Source: Arcticibacter tournemirensis (lineage in GTDB: Bacteria > Bacteroidota > Bacteroidia > Sphingobacteriales > Sphingobacteriaceae). From it: a stretch of 64,000 bases of DNA. The position numbers and the translations under genes were made by a program. Positions 36,843 to 45,620 of the stretch are shown here, one piece after another; positions within the stretch are counted from its first letter, which is position 1, and each line of letters opens with the position of its first letter. Location of the stretch: contig NZ_VFPL01000001.1 of the NCBI RefSeq assembly GCF_006716645.1, positions 2,294,001-2,358,000 of the forward strand, given 5' to 3'. The notes under the pieces are model-generated. The model made no database searches. It saw nothing but the letters and a program-made list of their open reading frames with translations, and was not told where the DNA came from.

Positions 36843-38030
36843 ATGGTAACTTGTGAAATCGCCGTTATTGGCGGGGGAATAAGCGGACTTACATTCGCCC
36901 ATTATGTAAGCCTTAAAGGACATCAAGTTAAGGTCTTCGAAAAGGAAAAGGGTGGTGGTTGTATTCACAGCTACTTTATAGATCAACATTATATAGATTT
37001 TGGTGCGCATACTCTTACTAACAGATATGCTACCGTATTAGAAATTCTGGAACGTTATAAGGCTACAGATCAAGTTTGTAAACCTTTAACGCTGAAATTT
37101 GAAGGATACGGAAAGAAGGGTTTTTTCAGACTCTTCAGTAAAATCAATTGCATAGAATTGTTGCGTTCGGCCTTTACGGGATTCGGTACAAAGAAGCAGA
37201 ATTTGTCGGTCCGCTCTTTTTACTCGAAAATCCTGGGGACAAAGAACTACCTGAATTTCTTTCATTATTTATTCCAGGCTATTCTTTGCCAGGATCCCGA
37301 CCATTATCCCGCAGGGCAATTGTTCAGAAAAAGGAGACGTAACAGGAAATACCCCAAGTCATTTTCTTTAAAGAAGGGTCTCGATCAGATTCTTGATATT
37401 ATTGCCGGGAACCCTTCTATCAGTACAGAATACTATAATATAACCAAGATTACTAAAGAGGGTGAGTTGCATGTTTTGTGGAGCGGACCGGCACAGGTGG
37501 CACAAACAAAGTCTATATGCCTGGCTTGTGATCCGAAGAGTGCATCTCTTCTGCTGGGCGACGGCTGGCCAGCTCTTGCCGGATTACTCCGGCGTTTTCC
37601 GGTAGTGCAGGTACAGTCTCTTTTGATTGGAAGTAACAATGCAATGACGTTCAGCAAGCGGAACAAAAGTCTTATTGGATTTGATCAGCCTTTTTATTCA
37701 GCAATTCTTTACGTTATCGATGACATCAAGTACTGGCTCTTTCATTTTAAGGAAAATACGATGCCGGTAGCAGAGAGGATCCGCGTGATCGGCGAAATCT
37801 TTTCCGCCAAGCAGGATGAAATATTTGTTGTTGCTGCTAGATCGGCTTTACTGCCCGCTATATCTGTGGAGTGTTTGGCACTGCAGTCGGAAATAGATAT
37901 GCAGACCAGGGATTCGGCTATCTTTATCACGGGTAATTATATGAACGGTTTATCTGTCGAAGATTGTTGCTCGAGGGCAAAAAACGAAGCTGAAAGGTTT
38001 CATGCCGCAATTACTCAAAATCCAGGATAG
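36843..38030 (+). CDS. FAD-dependent amine-oxidase/protoporphyrinogen-oxidase-like protein
   Basis: 395 residues. N-terminal Rossmann motif VIGGGISGLTFAHYVSLKGH and VFEKEKGGGCIHSY, which mirrors protoporphyrinogen oxidase/phytoene-desaturase-like flavoproteins. The end (MNGLSVEDCCSRAKNEAERF) is the usual C-terminal FAD contact. It is shorter than HemG-type oxidases (about 450), and the substrate is not known. The residue preceding GGGC is basic, as in the family. Followed after 2 nt by the remnant at 38033. Confidence 0.8.
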   Translation: MVTCEIAVIGGGISGLTFAHYVSLKGHQVKVFEKEKGGGCIHSYFIDQHYIDFGAHTLTNRYATVLEILERYKATDQVCKPLTLKFEGYGKKGFFRLFSKINCIELLRSAFTGFGTKKQNLSVRSFYSKILGTKNYLNFFHYLFQAILCQDPDHYPAGQLFRKRRRNRKYPKSFSLKKGLDQILDIIAGNPSISTEYYNITKITKEGELHVLWSGPAQVAQTKSICLACDPKSASLLLGDGWPALAGLLRRFPVVQVQSLLIGSNNAMTFSKRNKSLIGFDQPFYSAILYVIDDIKYWLFHFKENTMPVAERIRVIGEIFSAKQDEIFVVAARSALLPAISVECLALQSEIDMQTRDSAIFITGNYMNGLSVEDCCSRAKNEAERFHAAITQNPG

Positions 38031-38032
38031 TA

Positions 38033-38179
38033 GTGAAATTATTTAAAATCGCATCAATCGTATTCCTTCTGGCATTCTGTTCAGCGGCTATTGCTCAGGA
38101 AATTGACCGGAAGGCAGTCGTCGGCCGTCACGAGGTAACCGTTAGCTGTATGGATACCTTAAGTTCACTCACTCTTTGA
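38033..38179 (+). pseudogene. 5' remnant of a secreted glycoside-hydrolase-like gene
   Basis: A GTG start 2 nt past the FAD-oxidoreductase stop begins a 48-residue frame: signal peptide KLFKIASIVFLLAFCSAAIA, then QEIDRKAVVGRHEVTVS and DTLSSLTL, then TGA. This is a typical N-terminus of large secreted six-hairpin-type glycosidase-like proteins of Bacteroidota, where the text continues SVGNG. The rest is missing; the LytTR gene ends 37 nt further on the other strand. Confidence 0.5.
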
Positions 38180-38215
38180 GATTGCAGCGGAATACGCTGA
38201 AGCAGGAGTTGTTTT

Positions 38216-38938
38216 TTACTTGCTCAAAATCTTTCTGGTTACAAATTCATTGAAAAAGTAGTCCCTGTAAATATTGCCGATCGGAATTTCGTTTTCCCCA
38301 ATATATACTGTATTGTTATCTACAGAATCTATGTTGTTTACATTGATGATGTAAGATTTGCTGACTCTGACAAAAAAACTTTTCGGAAGCAATTCATGAA
38401 TAGTTTTAATATTCATAAGAGTGATCACTTTTTGTGTTTCTATGTAAATGATAACATAATCCTTTAACCCTTCAATATAAAGTATATCTCTAAAATGTAC
38501 TTTGAATATTCTGCGTTCTGCTCTTACAAAAATATAATCAGCAGTTATGTTTTCTATGTTGCTGTTTGTATGTTCAGTATGAAATAACTTACAATACGTA
38601 TGTGCTTTTTCAACCGCTTTTTTAAAGCGCTCCAACTTTACAGGCTTGATCAAATAGTCAATAGCGTCTACGTCATAACTCTCGGAAGCAAACTCATGAA
38701 AAGCTGTGGTAAACACCACTAAGGTGTTCTTAGGAATAGTTCTGGCAAATTCAATTCCATTCACTCCTGGCATTTGAATATCAAGAAATACTAAATCAAC
38801 GGTATTATTTTTTAGAAATTCTCTTGTAGCATCTGCTCCGTTAAATGAAGCTATAGATTCCAGATTTTCCGTCTCGTTAACCAGTTTTTGGATTGCTTTT
38901 CTTGCTAAAGGCTCATCATCTACTATTATGCAGTTCAT
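38216..38938 (-). CDS. LytTR-family response regulator
   Basis: 240 residues. Receiver domain (about 1-120) with acidic pair DDEPLARKAIQ, phospho-acceptor Asp in LVFLDIQMPGVNGIEF, Thr in VVFTTAFHEFA and Lys in DYLIKPVKLERF. The C-terminal LytTR DNA-binding domain (about 137-235) shows IFVRAERRIFKVHFRDILYI and VRVSKSYIINVNNIDSVD. Starts directly after the kinase stop. Likely regulates the divergent TonB receptor/DUF4249 pair 340 bp away, or its own operon. Confidence 0.95.
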   Translation of the reverse strand: MNCIIVDDEPLARKAIQKLVNETENLESIASFNGADATREFLKNNTVDLVFLDIQMPGVNGIEFARTIPKNTLVVFTTAFHEFASESYDVDAIDYLIKPVKLERFKKAVEKAHTYCKLFHTEHTNSNIENITADYIFVRAERRIFKVHFRDILYIEGLKDYVIIYIETQKVITLMNIKTIHELLPKSFFVRVSKSYIINVNNIDSVDNNTVYIGENEIPIGNIYRDYFFNEFVTRKILSK

Positions 38939-39985
38939 TTATAATTTTAAAGTTAAGGTAACGCAGTACGTTTCCGAATAGTCTTCAATTTTTAAATCAT
39001 GTAAAGAAGGGAACAATAGTTCTAATCGCCTTTTAATATTAGCCAGGCCTAATCCCTCGGATTTATTAACTGCTTTTACGGCAGGTTTTGAGTTTATGCA
39101 TTTGAAAAAAAGCTCATTATGGCGAACATCAAAAAACAAATTTACATAGGATAATTTCGCTGAGTCATTATTGTGTTTTACAGCATTTTCAACAAATGAG
39201 ATAAATAATAAGGGAGGAACCTGCACTCCACTCAATTCACCCTCTTTGGATATTAAAAAATTAAAATTATCCCGCCTGACCTTTTCCAGGTTTAAAAAAT
39301 CTTCTAAGAAATGGATCTCTGAGGTTAATAAAACCTTATCTCTCGAACTGTCATAAAGTTGATAACGAAGCAGATCGCTTAGTTTCATCAAAACCTGCGA
39401 AGCTTTTTTAGGGTCATCTTCAATTAAAACATTAGCATTGTTGAGCATATTAAAAAGAAAATGCGGATTGATCTGATTCTTGAGTTGTTTCAACTCAGCA
39501 TTAGTTTTGGCCAGGTCCAGATCATGAATCAGTTGAGCGTCCGATATCCACTGCTGAAATAACTTAACTGCTGCCGATGCTATAATAAGCACCATAGTCA
39601 TAAAAGAAAACGTAAAAAAGTTAATATTATCGTCCTCGTTAGGCAGCAAATCACGTTTAAAAGAAAAAGCAAAAACTTCGTGGACGTAGTAGGAAAGAAT
39701 CATGCCTGAAATCACAAAGAGGCCATAACTGAGGTATTTGTTCCTAAACAAAAATTTGGGAACGAAAAAATACATATTACTGTAAGCCAATAGAATTATC
39801 TGAAAAAAAATAACCACTCGATTGTAGGTCTCGAAAGGTTCGACGTAGTCCGGGGGACTGTAATACAAAACTACAATACAAAAGGCGATCAGTAACAAGT
39901 GACGTTGAAACAGGTATTTCTCTGAAACGATCAACTGAAGCATCCAATTGGCATCCATAATTTTTTTGTGTAAAGGTTTACCCAT
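38939..39985 (-). CDS. LytS/YehU-type sensor histidine kinase
   Basis: 348 residues. Four predicted helices in the N-terminal half (for example LLLIAFCIVVLYYS, VVIFFQIILLAYSNMYFFV, YGLFVISGMILSYYVHEVF, FSFMTMVLIIASAAVKLF), then the His_kinase domain with phospho-His in QINPHFLFNMLNNANVL, and an ATPase part with FISFVENAVKHNND (N box) and EGLGLANIKRRLELLF (G box). Makes a two-component pair with the adjacent LytTR regulator; its stop touches the regulator start. The signal is unknown. Confidence 0.94.
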   Translation of the reverse strand: MGKPLHKKIMDANWMLQLIVSEKYLFQRHLLLIAFCIVVLYYSPPDYVEPFETYNRVVIFFQIILLAYSNMYFFVPKFLFRNKYLSYGLFVISGMILSYYVHEVFAFSFKRDLLPNEDDNINFFTFSFMTMVLIIASAAVKLFQQWISDAQLIHDLDLAKTNAELKQLKNQINPHFLFNMLNNANVLIEDDPKKASQVLMKLSDLLRYQLYDSSRDKVLLTSEIHFLEDFLNLEKVRRDNFNFLISKEGELSGVQVPPLLFISFVENAVKHNNDSAKLSYVNLFFDVRHNELFFKCINSKPAVKAVNKSEGLGLANIKRRLELLFPSLHDLKIEDYSETYCVTLTLKL

Positions 39986-40326
39986 GAGCTTAAAATTTCG
40001 GACAAATCAAGCTATACGACAGAAATAAAAAAGTTTACTATACAAAAGCCCATTAATAATATACCAAAATAACATTTACAGATGATATACCCGTCTTTAA
40101 GGTTTGAATAATAAAATCAGCCGGTCAGCCGCTTTGTCGGCATAGCGTTGAAGAAAAGATCCTTTTTGGATTGATTTTTTGCTGAATCTTAAGGCGCGTT
40201 TATTTTACTATATGTGAAAGCTGCTTTAATATATAAACAAATGCGTTTCGTATATATAAAAATCGCGGGGTCTGTAAAACTATAGTTTAGCGGAAAATTG
40301 TAGCTGTTAACCTTAAAGTTTTATAA
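39986..40326. other. Regulatory gap between LytS/LytTR and TonB receptor
   Basis: 341 bp without a gene, AT-rich, shared by the two divergent units. One perfect 12-bp palindrome AAACTATAGTTT lies at 40277-40288, about 40 nt before the receptor start, and could be an operator. No clear TAnnTTTG box was identified for either side. Confidence 0.45.
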
Positions 40327-42702
40327 ATGAAAAGTAGAATTCTATCCGTGCTTGCACTCCTTTTTGCCTCCGTATTCCATGCCTATTCGCAGGAAAAAGT
40401 CACACTTAGCGGCATAATAACTAACAAGTCAAATACCGAAACACTCATTGGCGTAAGCATTTACATTCCCGAAGCGAAGGTGGGCATGACTACCAATTCT
40501 TACGGGTTTTATTCCACAACACTGCCAAAAGGAACTTATACCATTGTCATCAGCTACGTAGGTTATGATCGGCTGGAGGAGAGTATCACGCTGACCGAAA
40601 ACACAAAAAGGAACTTTGGGATGAGGGAAAGCAGCAAGACGCTCGATGAAGTTTTAATTACAACCAACACAATGCAAGCAGACATCCGCACACCTGAAAT
40701 GAGTACCAATAAACTATCTATCGCCACGGTCAAAAAGATGCCGGCTGTTCTGGGTGAGGTAGATGTTCTAAAGTCTATCTTACAGCTTCCCGGGGTTACC
40801 AATGCCCAGGAAGGTGCGTCGGGATTTAATGTAAGAGGCGGCTCTGTAGATGGAAACCTGGTGCTGCTAGATGAAGCCGTTGTATATAATACCTCGCATT
40901 TATTCGGATTCTTTTCTGTCTTCAACGCTGATGTGATCAAAGACCTGAAACTTTACAAGGGAGGGATCCCCGCTAATTTCGGCGGACGTATATCATCGGT
41001 ACTGGATATTTATCAAAAAGAAGGAAACAACCAGGAGTTTCATGTTAACGGCGGGATCGGATTAGTATCAAGCCGGTTGCTTGTTGAAGGTCCTATCGTC
41101 AAAGATAGAAGCTCTTTCGTGGTTGCGGGCAGAGGATCTTACGCCCATCTTCTTTTGAAACTGGCTGATGAACCAAATTCAGCCTATTTCTACGATCTGA
41201 ACACCAAGTTCAATTACAGGTTCAATGATAAAAATAATGTTTTTGTATCAGGATATTTTGGCAACGACGACCTCAATCTTAACAACAGTTTTATAAACAC
41301 CTATGGCAATAAACTCCTTAATCTACGATGGAACCATATATTTTCAGATAAGATCTTCTCTAATGCATCTGCCATTTACAGTGATTATGACTACCAGATC
41401 AAAATAAAGACCATTGGGCTTGACTGGAAAGCAGAGGTAAAGAACTACAATTTTAAATATGATTTTAAACATTATGTTTCAAATAACCTCACGTTAGATT
41501 ACGGTATAAACTCAATTTACTACGCTTTTAATCCCGGAACGATCAGGCCGTTTGGAGCAAGCTCGCCGATCAATCCGGACCAGTTGGCCAAAAAATATGC
41601 TTTTGAAAACGCAGCATATATCAGTGCTGGCCAACGCTTGTCCGATAAGTTATCTTTGAATTACGGACTCCGATACAGTAACTTTCAGCGAGTAGGCGCG
41701 CAGGAAGTGTACACTTATGCCAATAATCAGCCGGTTATTTACAACAAGGAGTTTCATATTTACGAAGAGGCTGATCCAACAGGGACTATAAGCTATAAGA
41801 AAAACAAAAAAATAGCCAACTTTGGCAATCTGGAACCAAGGGTCGCCCTTGCTTATTCGCTGAACAATGATAATTCTATCAAGGTAAGCTACAATAGAAT
41901 GAGCCAATATGTTCATTTAATCTCCAATACCGCTTCTGCAACCCCGCTTGATATATGGGCTCCGTCTGACCAATACCTTAAACCGGAAATCTTAGATCAG
42001 TTAGCACTGGGTTACTTCCACAATTTCAAAGACGACAAGTATTCACTGGAAGCTGAGACTTTCTATAAGAAAGTAAAAAACAAGGCAGATTATATCGACG
42101 GTGCAGATCTGCTGGGGATCGATGCTGTCGAAAGAGTGCTATTGAACGGCGAAGGAAGGGCGTATGGTCTGGAAATGATGTTGAAAAAGAATACAGGAAG
42201 GCTGACTGGCTGGGCTTCCTACACGCTTTCTAAAGCGCAGCAAAGAACACCGGGCAGGAATGCAGATGAGCCGGGTATAAACAACGGAGATTGGTACAGG
42301 GCTAATTACGACAAATTGCACAATCTGTCTGTTACCGGCGCTTATTTCTTGAGCCCGGGATGGTCTCTTGGGGCTATTTTCACTTTTCAGAGCGGAAAAG
42401 CAGCAACATTTCCTGATGGGAAATACCTGTACCAGGGCGTTACTGTTGCGAATTACGGAGCGAGAAATGAGAATTCTTTATCGGCCTACCACCGTTTAGA
42501 TGTGTCTGCAACCTATACTCCTAAACCCCGCAAGAAAAAAGGATGGCAGGGAGAATGGAATTTCAGCATCTACAATCTTTACAACAGGAACAATGCTGCA
42601 TCGTACTCTTTCAGGCAGAATGAAGAAACGGGAAGAAACGAGACAAGAAGAATATCCATTTTCGGTATTGTTCCGAGTGTAGCCTACAACGTGAAATTTT
42701 AA
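40327..42702 (+). CDS. TonB-dependent receptor (DUF4249-partnered type)
   Basis: 791 residues. Signal peptide to about SQEKV, carboxypeptidase-like domain (LSGIITNKSNTETLIGVSIY), a Bacteroidota receptor plug (KMPAVLGEVDVLKSILQLPG, VTNAQEGASGFNVRGGSVDG, NLVLLDEAVVYNTSHLFGFF, LYKGGIPANFGGRISSVLDI) and a barrel ending IVPSVAYNVKF. It is not SusC (no long C-terminal loops, no NEVVVVGYG). The next gene 35 nt later encodes a DUF4249 lipoprotein, the usual partner of this receptor class, so both likely import one unknown nutrient. Divergent LytS/LytTR may control it. Confidence 0.93.
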   Translation: MKSRILSVLALLFASVFHAYSQEKVTLSGIITNKSNTETLIGVSIYIPEAKVGMTTNSYGFYSTTLPKGTYTIVISYVGYDRLEESITLTENTKRNFGMRESSKTLDEVLITTNTMQADIRTPEMSTNKLSIATVKKMPAVLGEVDVLKSILQLPGVTNAQEGASGFNVRGGSVDGNLVLLDEAVVYNTSHLFGFFSVFNADVIKDLKLYKGGIPANFGGRISSVLDIYQKEGNNQEFHVNGGIGLVSSRLLVEGPIVKDRSSFVVAGRGSYAHLLLKLADEPNSAYFYDLNTKFNYRFNDKNNVFVSGYFGNDDLNLNNSFINTYGNKLLNLRWNHIFSDKIFSNASAIYSDYDYQIKIKTIGLDWKAEVKNYNFKYDFKHYVSNNLTLDYGINSIYYAFNPGTIRPFGASSPINPDQLAKKYAFENAAYISAGQRLSDKLSLNYGLRYSNFQRVGAQEVYTYANNQPVIYNKEFHIYEEADPTGTISYKKNKKIANFGNLEPRVALAYSLNNDNSIKVSYNRMSQYVHLISNTASATPLDIWAPSDQYLKPEILDQLALGYFHNFKDDKYSLEAETFYKKVKNKADYIDGADLLGIDAVERVLLNGEGRAYGLEMMLKKNTGRLTGWASYTLSKAQQRTPGRNADEPGINNGDWYRANYDKLHNLSVTGAYFLSPGWSLGAIFTFQSGKAATFPDGKYLYQGVTVANYGARNENSLSAYHRLDVSATYTPKPRKKKGWQGEWNFSIYNLYNRNNAASYSFRQNEETGRNETRRISIFGIVPSVAYNVKF

Positions 42703-42737
42703 AAACAACCATCCCTACTTTAAAAAAATAGAAGAAA

Positions 42738-43559
42738 ATGAAACCACTTAAAATAATGCTAATGGTATTCGCTGGACTGTTTGTAACAGGATGCGAAAAA
42801 GTTATTAAAGAGGATCTTAAAACAGCAGCGCCTAGATTGGTTGTAGACGCCTCTATTGATTGGGTTAAAAACACAGCAGGAAATGAACAGAAAATCATAT
42901 TGTCTACAACGACAGGTTATTTCAGCTCCGAATTCCCGGGCGTTTCCGGAGCAATAATTACGGTAACAAACCCTTCTAATATCGTTTTTGATTTTGTTGA
43001 AATGCCTGGAACAGGGCAATACATCTGCAACAATTTCCTTCCTGTTATTGGTCAGACCTATAATTTAAAAATCGTTTTGAACGGAGAAACCTACACCGCC
43101 TCGGAAACCTTTACCCCCGTTCCTGAAATCGAAGATAACATTGATCAGAACAGTAAAGGAGGCGAGGCCGGTGATGAAATGGAGATAACATTTTACTACA
43201 AGGATGATGCAAGTCAGAAGAATTCTTATCTGAACAGTATTACTGAGCCTCATTCAGCTTTTCCCGAGCTGGAAGTTGAAGACGATGAACATACCAACGG
43301 TAATTTAATGCAGGAGTCCTATTCTCAGGAAAAATTAAAGGCTGGCGACCAGGTAGACATAAAATTGTACGGAATTTCAAAAAGCTACTACAATTACATG
43401 TTCAAATTGATAGTAGCTTCCGGGAATGACGGCAACCCTTTCCCTACAATACCAAGCGCCGTTCGCGGAAATATCGTCAACCAGACTGATAATAATAATT
43501 ACGCTTTCGGGTATTTCAGGCTGGCAGAAGTTGCTACTAAAAGTTATACAATCAAATAA
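42738..43559 (+). CDS. DUF4249 lipoprotein, partner of TonB receptor
   Basis: 273 residues. Lipobox LFVTGC (Cys19; FVTGCEKVIKEDLKTAAP), followed by PRLVVDASIDWVKNTAG and beta-rich DUF4249 sequence with GQTYNLKIVLNGETYTASET. The family occurs behind TonB receptors of this type and is thought to play a SusD-like role at the surface. It is shorter than many members (300-400 residues) but ends without obvious truncation. Confidence 0.85.
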   Translation: MKPLKIMLMVFAGLFVTGCEKVIKEDLKTAAPRLVVDASIDWVKNTAGNEQKIILSTTTGYFSSEFPGVSGAIITVTNPSNIVFDFVEMPGTGQYICNNFLPVIGQTYNLKIVLNGETYTASETFTPVPEIEDNIDQNSKGGEAGDEMEITFYYKDDASQKNSYLNSITEPHSAFPELEVEDDEHTNGNLMQESYSQEKLKAGDQVDIKLYGISKSYYNYMFKLIVASGNDGNPFPTIPSAVRGNIVNQTDNNNYAFGYFRLAEVATKSYTIK

Positions 43560-43568
43560 TCAGGTTTT

Positions 43569-43619
43569 GTGAGCGGAATAAACATTGCAGGTTATGCGTC
43601 AGGTCAGAATTCCGCTCAC
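43569..43619 (+). terminator. Hairpin after DUF4249 gene
   Basis: GTGAGCGGAAT (43569-43579) and its exact complement ATTCCGCTCAC (43609-43619) enclose a 29-nt loop; TTAGTTTTGG follows. Likely the end of the receptor operon, although the loop is long. Confidence 0.5.
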
Positions 43620-44584
43620 TTAGTTTTGGAGCAAGTTCAGCGATTCCCATAATGCTTATTGATACAGTGTTTTCTGTGCACAATTGGATAAGGAGCTAAC
43701 TTTGTGAACTATTGTAAAAGAACAGTGATTGTTCGTATTCGAACACCTTGTTATTGTTAAGTGTTTGGTAGTCAATCGTTTTAAATTCGGCACTCTTAAT
43801 GTGATACAATAAGTGAACTATACGTTGTCTCTAAACTTGTGGTATGATAAAAAGCTTTTTCAGAATTGCTGTTCGCAGCTTCTTTAAAAATAAGGTACAG
43901 TCGTTTGTTAATATAGCCGGACTGACGGCCGGGATGTTCGTTACGATACTGATCGGACTTTGGATTTTCGATGAGCTTACCTTTGATAAATATCACCGCA
44001 ATTACCATCAAATTGCCCAGGTGATGCAGAACCAGTACATGGGCGGCACAACGAAAACCGGGGCAGCAATACCACGGCCACTGGAGTTTGAGCTGAAGAA
44101 GAATTTTGAACATACGTTTAAGCATATTGTCATGTCGTCGTGGAAATGGGGACATTTGCTGGGCGTAGGCGGAAAAACCATCAAACAGTCGGGTGTATTT
44201 ATGGATTCCGGCGCACCTGACATGCTTGGTCTGAGAATGATTGCCGGAAGCCGGAATGCCCTGCAAGACCCTTCGTCAGTGCTACTGTCGGAATCGGCAG
44301 CTAAAGCGCTTTTCGGCAAAAAGGATATATTAGGACAAACGATTAAACTGGATGCGCGATTCTCGCTAAAAGTGGCTGGTGTGTATGAGGATCTTCCATA
44401 TAATACAACGTTTAACGATGTTCATTTTATTGCACCCTGGGACTTTTACGTTACTACTGAAAGGTGGCTTAAAGAAGCTGCTGATAATTGGTTTAATAAT
44501 TCTTTTCAGCTTTTCGTTCAGCTGGCCGGCAATGCCGATATGCAGCAGGTATCGCATGAGATAAAAAATGTTAAATTAAATAAT

Positions 44585-45620
44585 ACCCGTTGTGCGGTTT
44601 AAGCGGCAAGGGCATGTTTTAAGTGATTAATGGGTTTGTTGTTTTTGAAATTGATCAACTGCAGAACGGCTACGCCACTTATCTTTGAACACATCCTTGT
44701 GAAGAGCCCGCTGAGCGATTTTGCATAATTCCTTTTGATGTAAAGGTGGTCGCAAAGCTGAGAAAACAGAGTTTCCACTCTCTTGCGGACGTATCGGTAA
44801 GAAGGATTCCAGAGGGTTGTTCTTTTCTTCATATTATTCCTTAAAGGGGTGATTAACCGAATCCTGTCCTGTTCAAAAAGAGTGGTTTGATAGGGCAGGG
44901 ATAAATATCCTTTATCTGCAATTAATTCACATTCATTTAGTTCCAGATTTTCAAGCTGGCTGAGATAGTGTACATCATGTACATTAGCAGCCGTTATTCC
45001 CATTGATACCGGAACACCGGCTTTCGAAATAATCAGTTGCATTTTGAACCCGTAATAATGCAGCCTGTGAGATGCATGATACCCTCTGGAAGGTTGTACA
45101 TGCAAATCTTCTCTGCAAATGCTGGTCCTGGAAATCCTTACATTCTGACAAATAGGAACAGGTACCGAATCTATAATAAACTGGTGGTTATCGGGATTGA
45201 TTATTTCCGATATAGGTTGAGCCACCAGGGCAATATAATCCTGAAGTCTCTTTCGTCTTCTGTTGTAATTAGACCGGTCTATTAAATTAGGAAACTCCCC
45301 GCTATATTCTGTTCTAAGTTTAGAAAACAGCAGGTTTTCCGAGTCAATACCCAGTGCTTCGGAACTAATAGACAAAGCAACTATCTCTATATCTGACAGT
45401 TTTGGCAAATTCCTGTACTTGAAGAAGTTGCCATCCGCTAACATATATTCTGTCAAAGCAAGTTTGCTAATCTCAAGAATCTTATCGAAATTGGTCTTTA
45501 AGTTGTGCATGTAAGAAAATGTCGAATACTTTCTTAATTTACTGCTTATCAGTAACGTGCACAACTTTATTCCTTCTTCTTTTTTCATTTATTTACTTTT
45601 ACTCAAACCGCACAACGGGT
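44585..45620. mobile_element. IS982-family insertion sequence, 1,036 bp, complete
   Basis: Terminal inverted repeats: left end ACCCGTTGTGCGGTTT (44585-44600), right end its complement AAACCGCACAACGGGT (45605-45620), 16 bp perfect. The flanking sequence TAAATAAT at 44577-44584 and 45621-45628 is an 8-bp target duplication. An end at ACCC is usual for IS982. One transposase gene on the minus strand. If the ends were taken as CCCG, the duplication would read 10 bp. Both ends and the frame are intact, so the element is probably recently active. Confidence 0.93.
44599..45510 (-). CDS. IS982-family DDE transposase
   Basis: 303 residues from the ATG at 45510 (MHNLKTNFDKILEI); an earlier ATG at 45588 would add 26 residues and is possible. 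The catalytic triad is recognisable: Asp in FIIDSVPVPIC, Asp in CELIADKGYLSLPY and Glu in YRYVRKRVETLFSQL. KRTTLWNPSYRYVRKRVETL is typical of the family. Full length with stop inside the left terminal repeat. Confidence 0.93.
   Translation of the reverse strand: MHNLKTNFDKILEISKLALTEYMLADGNFFKYRNLPKLSDIEIVALSISSEALGIDSENLLFSKLRTEYSGEFPNLIDRSNYNRRRKRLQDYIALVAQPISEIINPDNHQFIIDSVPVPICQNVRISRTSICREDLHVQPSRGYHASHRLHYYGFKMQLIISKAGVPVSMGITAANVHDVHYLSQLENLELNECELIADKGYLSLPYQTTLFEQDRIRLITPLRNNMKKRTTLWNPSYRYVRKRVETLFSQLCDHLYIKRNYAKSLSGLFTRMCSKISGVAVLQLINFKNNKPINHLKHALAA

Noticed and set aside
45588-45588. Longer transposase start
   Set aside because: It would add 26 residues to a usual IS982 transposase; possible, but the ATG at 45510 gives the more typical length.
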